Assembly (NCBI GenBank): GCA_964353875.1 | Contig: CAYGXU010000048.1 | Coordinates: 1-22,292 of the forward strand | Source: MGNI01 sp964353875 | Lineage (GTDB): Bacteria; Chloroflexota; Anaerolineae; Anaerolineales; E44-bin32 | Direction of reading: 5' to 3' | DNA length: 22,292 nt | Part shown: positions 14,394 through 22,292 of the stretch, piece after piece | How positions within the stretch are numbered: the stretch's first letter is position 1 | Layout: each line of letters begins with the position of its first letter | Made by a program: the position numbers and the translations under genes | The notes under the pieces: generated by a model | The model's database searches: none | What the model saw: only the letters and a program-made list of their open reading frames with translations | Told to the model about the DNA's origin: nothing

Positions 14394-17300
14394 CAGGCGA
14401 AATACCCACAAACGAGGTTGTCGGAGCTGTGCTTGTTGTTGGCGGAGGCATTGCAGGAATCCAGGCCAGCCTGGACCTCGCTGAGCAAGGTTACCATGTC
14501 TATATGGTGGAAAGCAATTCCGCCATCGGTGGCCACATGGCACAATTAGATAAAACTTTCCCCACCAATGACTGCGCCATGTGCACCCTCAGCCCTAAGC
14601 TAGTCGATGCCGGACGTCACCTTAATATCGAGTTACTCGTCGATACGGAAGTGATCGCAATTGAAGGTCAAGCTGGGAATTTCAGGGTCACCTTAAAAAA
14701 TAAGGCTAGATATATCGACACGGAGAAATGCGTTGGTTGTGGCGATTGCGCTGAAGTGTGCCCGGTGCTTTTACCTAATCCATTCAACGAGACGCTTTCA
14801 CAGCGTAAAGCGGCTTACATTCTCTATCCTCAGGCGGTACCCAATGCCTATGCGATTGAGAAACTTGGCGTCGCCCCCTGCCGGTCCGCTTGCCCGGCCG
14901 GGCAACGGGCGCAAGGTTACATCGCCTTAATTGCGCAAGGTCGATACCGCGAAGCTTTTCGCGTGATCAAAGAGGATAATCCCTTCCCCAGCGTCTGCGG
15001 ACGCACATGTCATCACCCCTGTGAAGGTCATTGCACACGCGCCTTTGTGGATGAGCCCGTGGGGATCATGTCCCTGAAGCGATTCGTCATGGACTATGCC
15101 CTGGCCTACGGACGTGAGCCAGTCAAACCGACGGCAAGGATACGACCTGAGTGGGTTGCCATTGTAGGCGCAGGGCCTGCCGGCCTCACCGCGGCGCATG
15201 ATCTGGTGAAGATCGGCTACGGCGTCACGGTTTTCGAAGCCCTACCAGTAGCAGGGGGCATGATGCGTGTGGGTATCCCCGCTCACCGACTGCCGAAAGG
15301 TGTTTTACAGCAAGATATCGATGACATCCTTGCCCTGGGTGTGGTCCTGAAGACCAACACTCCTATCGAGGATCCAGCCGAGTTGCTCAAACAAGGCTAC
15401 AACGCTGTATGTCTGGCGACTGGAATTTATTCTCGCGATCATTCTCTCGGGCTTGATGGCGAGGACGCTCAGGGTGTGATTTCGGCAGCGACATTCCTGC
15501 GAAAGATCAACCTTGGCGAACCGATCAGCATTGGAGACCGTGTTGCAGTTATCGGCGGTGGGATCACCGCCCTCGACACGGCGGCTGTGGCCCGGCGTCT
15601 GGGCTCTCATTTGGTTCACTTGGCTCTCGATCGCCCACGTGGGGAATTACCCGCTTATCATTGGGAAGTGGCCTCGATTGAAGCGGAAGGGATACACCTA
15701 CTCGAACACACCACCGCCACCAGAATCCTGACTGAGCAGGGCAAAGTCGTAGGGATTGAGTTCGCCCGTACCGGGAAGGGTATGGTCGTCGACGAAAAAG
15801 GGCGCCGTCGCCCCAAGATCGAGCCGGGAACCGAATTCACTCTGCCAGTGGACACGGTAATCGCGACGGTTGGTCAGCAATCGGACCTTTGCTATCTCCA
15901 CCCCCGCTTTGATGATCTTCATGGCGATCCGGACACATTGGCATCCCCCATCCCTGGTCTATTCCTGGTAGGTGGAAGAAAAACAGGAGCCAGCTACATC
16001 ATTGAAGCCGTGGCCTTAGGTCATCGCGTCGCTCGCTCGATCGACCAGTTTCTCAAAGGCGAGCCACTCAAGCCCCAAGATGAAGCTCCTCCGGCGGTGA
16101 AGATCAGCCGAGAGGAAGTCACCTTGCGAGTGAGAAAAGGAGAGATCCAGCCACAAGCGAGGCAGGAACCCGCTTTACTTCCGATGGAAGAGCGGGTGAC
16201 CAGTTTCCGTGAGGTCGTGCTCGGGCTAACCGAACGGCAGGCTCGAACTGAAGCTCAACGCTGCCTGCAATGTGGACTCTGCTCGGAATGTCTCGCTTGT
16301 GTAGAGGCATGCGGGACGAATGCAATCAATCATAATATGGTCGACCGCATCGAGGAGAAACTCGTCGGGGCGGTCATCCTGGCTCCCGGCTTTCAGGCCT
16401 ACCAGGCAGAACTTTCACAAGAATATGGGCTGGGACGTTATTCGAATGTGATCACCTCCCTTCAATTGGAACGCCTGCTCAACGCCAGCGGTCCAACGCA
16501 AGGGCATGTGAAACGCCCATCCGATGGGACGATCCCGCGCAGGGTGGCCTTCCTGCAGTGCATTGGCTCACGCGACCAATCGCACGACTACTGCTCAGCC
16601 ATCTGCTGTATGTCGGCCACGAAAGAAGCGATCTTACTGCGCGATCACTACCCCGAAACCGATGTGCATGTTTTCATGATGGATATCCGAGCTTTCAGCA
16701 AAGGTTATGAGTCCTATTATCAACGCGCTCAAAAAGAATATGGCGTCCAGTATACCCGTTGCCGTATTTCCGGCATCAAAGAGGATCCTTCTACCAGTAA
16801 CCTGATCCTGCGTTATAGTCAGCATGAAAAGGCGAATGGTGGGGATGTGGGCTCTAAGCAAAATATTAATCAGGTCATGGTCGAGAATATTTACGATTTG
16901 GTGGTTCTCTCTATTGGTATGGAGATGTCCCCTGCCGTTAGAGAACTTGGGGAACGCCTGGGGATCGAACTGGATGAATACGGCTTTTGCCAAACAATCG
17001 AATTTTCCCCCGTGGAAACCAGTCGTGCGGGTATTTACGCGGCCGGCCCTTTCCGCGAGCCGAAAGACATCCCCGAGACTGTGATCGATGCCAGCGCCGC
17101 TGCGGGTTTGGCCTCTGCACGCCTGGCTTCTGCTCGTGGGAACCTCGCACGCCAACTTGCTTACCCTCCAGAACGAGACATTTCCGGCGAGCAGCCACGG
17201 GTGGGGGTGTTCGTGTGCCATTGCGGTTCGAACATCGCCGGATATCTGGATATCGAGCAGGTAACCGGGTATGCCTCCCATCTGCCCAATGTTGTCCAGG

Positions 17301-18931
17301 CTGAACATTTGCTCTACGCTTGCTCTCAAGATAGCACCGCCACGATCCAGAAGTGCATCGAAGAGAAGGAACTCAACCGGGTCGTGGTCGCCTCCTGCAC
17401 TCCCCTCACCCACCTGCCACTTTTCCAGGATTGCTTGAAACGGGCTGGCCTGAACGAACACCTGATCGATATGGCCAACATCCGCAACCATTGTTCCTGG
17501 ATTCACTCTGATGAGCCCAAAATCGCCACCGCCAAAGCCAATGACCTGATTCGAATGGCTGTGGGACGGGTTTGTTCTTTAGAACCGCTCTATAAACAGC
17601 TCGTTCCGGTGCACCAATCCGCGCTGGTGATTGGCGCTGGCCCCGCCGGAATGACGGCTGCACTCACCCTTGCTGGGCAAGGCTTCCCAGTTCATCTCGT
17701 CGAGCGTGAAGACGAACTCGGCGGTAACTTGCGCCGATCGTACTTCAGCATCCCTGGTTTCGATGATCCATCTCCACAGGAATGGCTCTCGAGATTAACC
17801 CAACAAGTCGCCGCGAATCCGTTGATCACCTGCCATCTGCAAACCGAGGTGATCAAGACCTCCGGCTTTGTGGGCAATTTCACATCGGTCCTACGGCATA
17901 CGGATGAAACCCGATCGGAAATCTTGCATGGCGTCTCCATCGTAGCCATTGGCGGCCATGAGTATCAGGGACCGGAGTACGGTCATGGCTCACATCCACA
18001 GATTATCACGCAGTCCCAATTGGAAGCGCTGTTGGCCAAAGATGCAGGGATGAATCCTTCTCAGGATCTCCCCGCCATCGATCTTAGCACTGTTCGACAA
18101 GTAGTGATGATCCAATGTGTCGGCCCAGCAGAGGAATACTGCGCCCGAACTTGTTGCATTACCGCTTTGAAGAACGCACTTCTTTTGAAATCGATGCAGC
18201 CGGATGTCCAGGTGATCGTGCTCTTTCGCGACATGCGCACCTACGGCTTTTATGAACGGCTCTATACGCAGGCCCGAGAGCGAGGAATCCTCTTCCTGCG
18301 CTATGATGATGTCCACCGGCCTCAGGTTGAAATCAAAGGGATCGATGAACCCATTCAGATACAAACATGGGAGTCCTACCTCCAGCAGACGATCTTGCTT
18401 CAGCCGGAATTGCTCGTCCTCTCGATGCCGATTGTCCCAGCCGAAGGGAACCGGACATTGGCCTCGACCTTAAAAGTTCCAGTGGATCAGGATGGATGGT
18501 TCCTCGAAGCACATGTCAAACTTCGTCCGGTGGAATTCGCCAGTGATGGTATTTATCTGGCCGGTGTAGCTCACTACCCCAAAATGCTGGATGAAGCCAT
18601 CGTGCAAGCTCAGGCTGCGGCCTCCCGTGCAGCTACGATATTAGCAAAACCGGAACGCCTTGCGGGAGGGGCGATTGCACAGGTGAATCCTGAGCTTTGT
18701 GTCGGCTGTCTGACCTGTGTGCGCATCTGTCCTTTTAAAATCCCGAAAATCGATGCCAGCACTCTCGCTGTGGGAGGCTTGCAGGGCGCTGCTTACATTG
18801 AACCTTCCGTCTGTCAGGGCTGTGGAACCTGTGCTGCAGCTTGCCCGGCAGAAGCCATCGAGTTATTGCACTTCCGACATAGCCAAGTGGAGAGACAAGT
18901 GCTCTCATTGTTCGAAAGTACAGAGGCTTAG
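14390..18931 (+). CDS. Giant HdrA copy 2, same composite architecture with altered GltD-module motifs
   Basis: This 1513-aa paralogue of copy 1 is collinear over its whole length. It has HdrA flavin fold (GGGIAG at 18-23), DCAMC at 61-65, CVGCGDCAEVCP at 114-125, the GltD-like insert (about 160-560), a cysteine-rich segment at 625-641, a second HdrA N-terminal domain (VCHCGSNIAG from 942), a second flavin fold (GAGPAG from about 1082) and two [4Fe-4S] motifs (CVGCLTCVRICP, CQGCGTCAAACP) near the C-terminus. Within the GltD insert the first FAD motif GAGPAG is intact. The dinucleotide motif reads GGGITALD (389-396), and the second FAD motif has Arg530 where copy 1 has Asp546. NAD(P)H chemistry in this copy may therefore be changed or lost. 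It is translationally coupled to the response regulator and followed after 22 bases by the cysteine-type mvhD. Confidence 0.88.
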   Translation: MTGEIPTNEVVGAVLVVGGGIAGIQASLDLAEQGYHVYMVESNSAIGGHMAQLDKTFPTNDCAMCTLSPKLVDAGRHLNIELLVDTEVIAIEGQAGNFRVTLKNKARYIDTEKCVGCGDCAEVCPVLLPNPFNETLSQRKAAYILYPQAVPNAYAIEKLGVAPCRSACPAGQRAQGYIALIAQGRYREAFRVIKEDNPFPSVCGRTCHHPCEGHCTRAFVDEPVGIMSLKRFVMDYALAYGREPVKPTARIRPEWVAIVGAGPAGLTAAHDLVKIGYGVTVFEALPVAGGMMRVGIPAHRLPKGVLQQDIDDILALGVVLKTNTPIEDPAELLKQGYNAVCLATGIYSRDHSLGLDGEDAQGVISAATFLRKINLGEPISIGDRVAVIGGGITALDTAAVARRLGSHLVHLALDRPRGELPAYHWEVASIEAEGIHLLEHTTATRILTEQGKVVGIEFARTGKGMVVDEKGRRRPKIEPGTEFTLPVDTVIATVGQQSDLCYLHPRFDDLHGDPDTLASPIPGLFLVGGRKTGASYIIEAVALGHRVARSIDQFLKGEPLKPQDEAPPAVKISREEVTLRVRKGEIQPQARQEPALLPMEERVTSFREVVLGLTERQARTEAQRCLQCGLCSECLACVEACGTNAINHNMVDRIEEKLVGAVILAPGFQAYQAELSQEYGLGRYSNVITSLQLERLLNASGPTQGHVKRPSDGTIPRRVAFLQCIGSRDQSHDYCSAICCMSATKEAILLRDHYPETDVHVFMMDIRAFSKGYESYYQRAQKEYGVQYTRCRISGIKEDPSTSNLILRYSQHEKANGGDVGSKQNINQVMVENIYDLVVLSIGMEMSPAVRELGERLGIELDEYGFCQTIEFSPVETSRAGIYAAGPFREPKDIPETVIDASAAAGLASARLASARGNLARQLAYPPERDISGEQPRVGVFVCHCGSNIAGYLDIEQVTGYASHLPNVVQAEHLLYACSQDSTATIQKCIEEKELNRVVVASCTPLTHLPLFQDCLKRAGLNEHLIDMANIRNHCSWIHSDEPKIATAKANDLIRMAVGRVCSLEPLYKQLVPVHQSALVIGAGPAGMTAALTLAGQGFPVHLVEREDELGGNLRRSYFSIPGFDDPSPQEWLSRLTQQVAANPLITCHLQTEVIKTSGFVGNFTSVLRHTDETRSEILHGVSIVAIGGHEYQGPEYGHGSHPQIITQSQLEALLAKDAGMNPSQDLPAIDLSTVRQVVMIQCVGPAEEYCARTCCITALKNALLLKSMQPDVQVIVLFRDMRTYGFYERLYTQARERGILFLRYDDVHRPQVEIKGIDEPIQIQTWESYLQQTILLQPELLVLSMPIVPAEGNRTLASTLKVPVDQDGWFLEAHVKLRPVEFASDGIYLAGVAHYPKMLDEAIVQAQAAASRAATILAKPERLAGGAIAQVNPELCVGCLTCVRICPFKIPKIDASTLAVGGLQGAAYIEPSVCQGCGTCAAACPAEAIELLHFRHSQVERQVLSLFESTEA

Positions 18932-18953
18932 TCATCCGTGAAAAGGTGTTCCT

Positions 18954-19397
18954 ATGACCACCCATGACGGTTCACCCATCCAAATTATCGCCTTTTGCTG
19001 CCGCTATTGTGCCTATGCAGCCGCCGATCTTGCTGGCGTCCTTCGACTCCGTTACCCTTCCGAACTCCGCATTCTTCAGATTCCTTGCAGCGGTCGACTC
19101 GATATACTGGAAGTGTTGCATGCCTTCGAGCACGGCGCGGATGCGGTGATGGTTGCAGGATGTCTAGAAGGGGATTGCCATTTCCGGACAGGCAACCTGG
19201 CTGCCCGTGCGCGAGTTCAACAGCTGAAAAGCATCATTGGTGAAATTGGTTTAGAACCGGAACGGATCGAGATGTTTAACATGTCCTCCGCCATGGGCAG
19301 GCAATTTGCGGAAGCGGCGACCCTGATGGTGGAGCGGATTAATGCACTGGGACCAAGTCCGTTGCGCCGCCCCCTGGAGCAAGTCGCTTTGGCTTGA
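18954..19397 (+). CDS. mvhD: MvhD copy 2, cysteine form
   Basis: This 147-aa small [2Fe-2S] protein is of the MvhD (hydrogenase delta subunit-like) family, which passes electrons between a partner dehydrogenase and HdrA. Conserved cysteines are C15, C16 and C19 (FCCRYC), C45 (PCSGR), C70 (VAGC) and C75 (GDCH). SSAMGRQF and a GPSPLRRP tail follow. It is collinear with the selenocysteine copy 7 kb upstream, which has a longer charged C-terminal tail. It sits 22 bases after hdrA copy 2 and about 96 bases before metV. The cytoplasmic complex it joins is probably HdrA-MvhD-MetFV-HdrCB. No hydrogenase gene is seen in the window, so its usual hydrogenase partner may be replaced. Confidence 0.9.
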   Translation: MTTHDGSPIQIIAFCCRYCAYAAADLAGVLRLRYPSELRILQIPCSGRLDILEVLHAFEHGADAVMVAGCLEGDCHFRTGNLAARARVQQLKSIIGEIGLEPERIEMFNMSSAMGRQFAEAATLMVERINALGPSPLRRPLEQVALA

Positions 19398-19493
19398 TGC
19401 TCCAGTTGATAAATGGGATGTTAGAATTAAAGATTGAGGGTTGATCAGAATGGCCTTATTGGGCTCATACCGATCCCCACGGAGAGAATGGAT

Positions 19494-20180
19494 ATGATCG
19501 TTGCCGAACAAAAACCCTTGGAGGAAATCAAAGGTCTGATTGCGGATGCAGATAAGGTGCTCGTGGTTGGTTGCGGAACATGCGTAACCGTCTGCTTCGC
19601 CGGAGGCGAAAAAGAAGTGGGGATATTGGCCACAAGCCTACGTATGTCTACTAAGTTGGATGGGAATGCGAAAGACGTCGCCCATGTCACTGTCCAACGG
19701 CAATGCGAATGGGAGTATATCGATCCCCTTAAGGAGCAGATCCAGGATGTCGATATCGTCCTTTCGCTAGGCTGTGGGATTGGCGTACAGGCGATCGCTG
19801 AGCGTTATCCTGATGCCATCGTTGTTCCGGGTTTAAATACAACTTTTTTGGGGCTGCCAGTGGAGCATGGCATCTGGGAGGAGCGTTGTGTGGCTTGTGG
19901 CGAATGCATTCTGGGGCTCACGGGAGGCATTTGCCCAATCGCACGCTGCGCCAAGCAATTGCTCAATGGACCCTGCGGCGGTTCTCAGAACGGCGTCTGT
20001 GAGGTCAACCCGGACACTCCCTGCGCCTGGCAGCTGATCTATGACAAACTATCCTCCCAAAATCGACTACATCTGCTCATGGAGGTTCAACCTCCGAAGA
20101 ACTGGTCGACCAGCCGCGATGGCGGACCACGCAGGATCACTCGCGAAGATCTGCGCCTCGCTGCAGAAGCGTCAGAATAA
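19494..20180 (+). CDS. metV: MetV: zinc/iron-sulfur partner of methylenetetrahydrofolate reductase
   Basis: This 228-aa protein is the MTHFR C-terminal-type (MetV) partner protein. The N-terminal half has a VVGCGTCVTVC motif. The C-terminal half has the dense motif CVACGECILG, then CPIARCAKQLL, NGPCGG, GVCEVN and PCAWQL, typical of the family and expected to bind Fe-S clusters or zinc. In Moorella-type systems MetV links MetF flavin to HdrABC-MvhD. I place the start at ATG 19494, because GGAGAG (19481-19486) lies 7 bases upstream and the protein then begins just before the first conserved block. A TTG at 19434 in the same frame has no ribosome site. metF follows after 20 bases with its own strong ribosome site. 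Assignment is strong. Confidence 0.9.
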   Translation: MIVAEQKPLEEIKGLIADADKVLVVGCGTCVTVCFAGGEKEVGILATSLRMSTKLDGNAKDVAHVTVQRQCEWEYIDPLKEQIQDVDIVLSLGCGIGVQAIAERYPDAIVVPGLNTTFLGLPVEHGIWEERCVACGECILGLTGGICPIARCAKQLLNGPCGGSQNGVCEVNPDTPCAWQLIYDKLSSQNRLHLLMEVQPPKNWSTSRDGGPRRITREDLRLAAEASE

Positions 20181-20186
20181 CCCGAC

Positions 20187-20193
20187 GTAAGGA
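20187..20193 (+). promoter_or_regulatory. Strong Shine-Dalgarno of metF
   Basis: TAAGGAG stands 7 bases before ATG 20201 and fixes the metF start. It also explains how metF is translated well within the operon. Confidence 0.75.
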
Positions 20194-20200
20194 GCAAACC

Positions 20201-21220
20201 ATGACAGAAATATCAACCAACGGCTACAAATCTGGCTCCGGACTGGAGCGTTTGCTGCGTGCGGGTCATTTTGTTGTCACCGGCGAACTGGGTCCACCAC
20301 AGAACGCCGATGGAGAGGTGATCAGAAAGAAGATCAAACTGCTGAAGGGCATCGTTGATGCGGCCAATATCACCGATAACCAAACGGCGATTGTGCGCAT
20401 GTCCTCGATTGGAGCAGGGACGATCATGGTACAGGAAGGATTAGAACCGATCATCCAAATGACCTGCCGCGATCGCAATCGCCTGGCGATCCAGTCCGAT
20501 TTGATGGGCGCTTATGCATTGGGCATGCGTAATGTCCTTTGCCTGACTGGAGATCATCAGTCCTTTGGAAACCATCCTACCGCCAAGAATGTCCACGATC
20601 TGGATTCGATGCAATTGCTCCAGATGGTGACGGAAATGCGTGACCTGAAACGATTCCAATGCGGGGATGAGATCAAAGGTGTTGAGCCACGCTTTTTCAT
20701 CGGCGCGGCCGCCAATCCTTTCGGCGATCCCTTCGAATGGCGTCCCTATCGGTTGGGAAAGAAAATCAAGGCTGGTACGAACTTTATCCAAACGCAGCTG
20801 ATCTATAATTTGGAACGCTTTACAAAGTTTATGGAGAAAGTTCGAGAACTAGGGCTACATAAGCATGTTTACATCTTGGCTGGGATAGGTCCATTGAAAT
20901 CCCCAGGGATGGCGAGATACATGCGCGATCAGGTCCCCGGCCTGGACGTCCCCAGCTCCTATGTCGATCGCATGACCGAAGCGGTAGCAGGCATCAGCGA
21001 GACGGATAAGAATGCCCGCCGCGAAGCCTGGAGTCAGGAGGGGATTAAAATCGCCATCGAATTGATCCATCAGCTTCGTCAAATTGAAGGCGTCGCCGGT
21101 GTTCACATTATGGCGATTGAATGGGAATCTGCAGTAAAACCCATTGTTGAAGGCGCTGGATTATTGCCGCGACCGGAACCGGAGCCTCTGCCATCTGCTG
21201 ACACTACAACCGCTCATTAG
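20201..21220 (+). CDS. metF: Methylenetetrahydrofolate reductase MetF
   Basis: This 339-aa FAD-containing TIM barrel reduces methylene-H4folate to methyl-H4folate, the last methyl-branch step before AcsE. Family blocks include the VVTGELGPP strand near residues 25-33 with the catalytic-site Glu, an AANITDNQ segment, a VLCLTGDHQ block carrying the Asp typical of folate contacts, and a FIGAAANPFGDP block. FIQTQLIYN and a YILAGIGPLKS strand follow. It lacks an N-terminal NADH-binding subunit or fused regulatory domain, as in the MetF of complexes where electrons arrive through MetV. Position between metV and the HdrCB fusion supports a multi-subunit reductase. The C-terminal tail rich in Pro and Glu is not part of the barrel. 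Confidence 0.95.
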   Translation: MTEISTNGYKSGSGLERLLRAGHFVVTGELGPPQNADGEVIRKKIKLLKGIVDAANITDNQTAIVRMSSIGAGTIMVQEGLEPIIQMTCRDRNRLAIQSDLMGAYALGMRNVLCLTGDHQSFGNHPTAKNVHDLDSMQLLQMVTEMRDLKRFQCGDEIKGVEPRFFIGAAANPFGDPFEWRPYRLGKKIKAGTNFIQTQLIYNLERFTKFMEKVRELGLHKHVYILAGIGPLKSPGMARYMRDQVPGLDVPSSYVDRMTEAVAGISETDKNARREAWSQEGIKIAIELIHQLRQIEGVAGVHIMAIEWESAVKPIVEGAGLLPRPEPEPLPSADTTTAH

Positions 21221-21230
21221 TGAGGCTCTT

Positions 21231-22292
21231 ATGGAAGAAGTAAAACTAAGTACGGATCTAGCGAAGAGAATCCAGCAAGTCACCGGTGAGAACGTCTTTC
21301 TTTGTTATCAATGTGTGAAATGCACCTCTGGGTGTCCACTGGCAGAGCATTTTGATCTTACCCCAAATCAAATCATGCGTGCGGCGCAATTGGGCATAGA
21401 GGAGTTGATTTTCAAGAGCAAAAGCCCCTGGTTATGTGCTTCTTGCCAGACCTGCACCACCCGCTGCCCACAGGGGATTGATATTGCCAAAGTGATGGAT
21501 TTCATTGTCGGTGAAGCCATAAAAGTGGGGATTGAGCCAGCAGTTCCTGAAGTGGCGCTATTCAACAAGGTGTTCTTACGTGATGTAGACATCCTCGGGC
21601 GATCCTTTGAATTGGGCTTAATGGGTGAGATGATGCTTCGCACCAGGGATTTCTTCTCCGATCTCGATCTTGGTTTTGAAATGTTTAAACGTCGTAAGAT
21701 CAAAATCCTGCCTGAAGTGATCCGGCAACGTCGACATAAACGTAGCATCGTCCCTGCTTCCCGCCCACCCTCTGAAGTCGGCTATTACCCGGGATGTTCG
21801 TTACATGGCATGGCTGAGGAATTCAACACCTCCACACTGGCAGTCCTTGAAGAACTTGATCTGCACCCCATAGAACCTGAAGGATGGACCTGCTGTGGAT
21901 CAACTCCCGCTCATCGCGTCGACCACAAGAAGGCTGTCCGAATGCCACTCGAGAGTCTGATCCTATATGAGCAAGAGGGGTTAAAAGAACTCACACTCCC
22001 TTGCGCATCCTGCTATAGTCGATTTCGATCAGCTGCTCGTGATCTGGGACTCGATCCAAAATTAAAAGAAGAACTAACACGAGAGATGGGCTATGAATAT
22101 CAAGATACCCTCGCCATCTACTCCCTGGTTGATTTCATCAATGAGCGCGTAGGGCTCGACCGTGTAAAAGAGAGCGTCAAACAACCCCTTGCAGAACTGA
22201 ATGTCGCTTGTTATTACGGTTGTTTACTCACACGGCCCCCTGCTGTAACAGGTACGAACAACACGGAAGCTGAGTACCCGATGTCCATGGAC
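21231..22292 (+). CDS. HdrC-HdrB fusion protein, 3' end beyond the window
   Basis: The frame from ATG 21231 is open to the window edge (354 codons seen). Residues 1-95 are HdrC-like with two [4Fe-4S] motifs, C25-C28-C31-C35 and C69-C72-C75-C79, each with proline after the last cysteine. From about 183 on it is HdrB-like. A complete CCG motif, C189, C221-C222, C258 and C261, shows the family spacing of 31 and 35 residues. A second CCG domain begins at C327 and C331. HdrB CCG domains hold noncubane [4Fe-4S] clusters at a disulfide- or thiol-type active site. In this operon HdrCB probably receives the high-potential electrons from HdrA and passes them towards MetFV or another acceptor. Only 10 bases separate it from metF. 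The ribosome site is weak. Confidence 0.9.
   Translation, partial: MEEVKLSTDLAKRIQQVTGENVFLCYQCVKCTSGCPLAEHFDLTPNQIMRAAQLGIEELIFKSKSPWLCASCQTCTTRCPQGIDIAKVMDFIVGEAIKVGIEPAVPEVALFNKVFLRDVDILGRSFELGLMGEMMLRTRDFFSDLDLGFEMFKRRKIKILPEVIRQRRHKRSIVPASRPPSEVGYYPGCSLHGMAEEFNTSTLAVLEELDLHPIEPEGWTCCGSTPAHRVDHKKAVRMPLESLILYEQEGLKELTLPCASCYSRFRSAARDLGLDPKLKEELTREMGYEYQDTLAIYSLVDFINERVGLDRVKESVKQPLAELNVACYYGCLLTRPPAVTGTNNTEAEYPMSMD

Noticed and set aside
16634..17506. Long antisense open frame (about 290 codons) opposite hdrA copy 2
   Set aside because: It is the complement of conserved HdrA coding sequence, and no recognisable domain is seen in its translation.
19434..19493. Upstream TTG start for metV
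   Set aside because: There is no ribosome-binding site before 19434, and the extra 20 residues are outside the conserved MetV domain; ATG 19494 has GGAGAG at good spacing.
1..22292. CRISPR array, tRNA, rRNA or insertion sequence
   Set aside because: I saw no regularly spaced repeats, cloverleaf-like sequence, rRNA-like stretch or transposase; the only large repeat is the paralogous HdrA-MvhD pair.

Overview
This window reads as part of an anaerobic bacterial chromosome carrying the folate-type Wood-Ljungdahl (reductive acetyl-CoA) pathway. All recognisable genes are on the + strand. The enzyme set is bacterial: AcsE, AcsV, a CooC-type ATPase, MetF and MetV, with heterodisulfide reductase (Hdr)-like electron-transfer modules instead of archaeal tetrahydromethanopterin enzymes. 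Base composition is moderate and ATG/GTG/TTG starts are all used. My best guess at lineage is an uncultured Chloroflexota (Anaerolineae/Dehalococcoidia-like) acetogen or homoacetogen-like heterotroph. That is inferred from gene content only and is not firm.

Region 1 (1-5650) is the carbonyl/methyl-branch accessory block. A hairpin-rich intergenic stretch is followed by acsV (reductive activator of the corrinoid protein), a cooC-like nickel-insertion ATPase, acsE (methyl-H4folate:corrinoid protein methyltransferase) and a malic enzyme, closed by a clear intrinsic terminator. The CODH/ACS catalytic and corrinoid subunits are not in the window and probably lie upstream. Region 2 (about 5650-7317) holds one unrecognised membrane protein and a 350-base intergenic region with a possible promoter and a direct repeat.

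Region 3 (7318 to the window end) is a tightly packed run of nine genes: giant HdrA (copy 1) - MvhD (copy 1) - sensor histidine kinase - tandem-receiver response regulator - giant HdrA (copy 2) - MvhD (copy 2) - MetV - MetF - HdrC/HdrB fusion (cut by the window edge). Each giant HdrA (1532 and 1513 aa) is a composite. It has an HdrA flavin core into which a complete GltD/NfnB-like NAD(P)H-dehydrogenase module is inserted, then a second HdrA (N-terminal Fe-S domain plus flavin fold), then two C-terminal [4Fe-4S] motifs. The gene set matches the logic of the Moorella MetFV-HdrABC-MvhD methylene-H4folate reductase complex, with an NAD(P)H entry domain built into HdrA. I infer a flavin-based electron-bifurcating or electron-confurcating complex that couples NAD(P)H, ferredoxin or a quinone/thiol-type site and methylene-H4folate reduction.

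The most striking detail is in MvhD copy 1. It carries an in-frame TGA at codon 69 exactly where copy 2 has a conserved cysteine, and the frame continues with full homology for 95 more codons. A hairpin with bacterial SECIS-like geometry lies 22 nt downstream. I read it as a selenocysteine-containing MvhD paired in the same operon with a cysteine paralogue. The two HdrA copies also differ: copy 2 has substitutions in the FAD- and NAD-binding motifs of its GltD insert. The two modules may therefore have diverged in function, with a two-component system lying between them.
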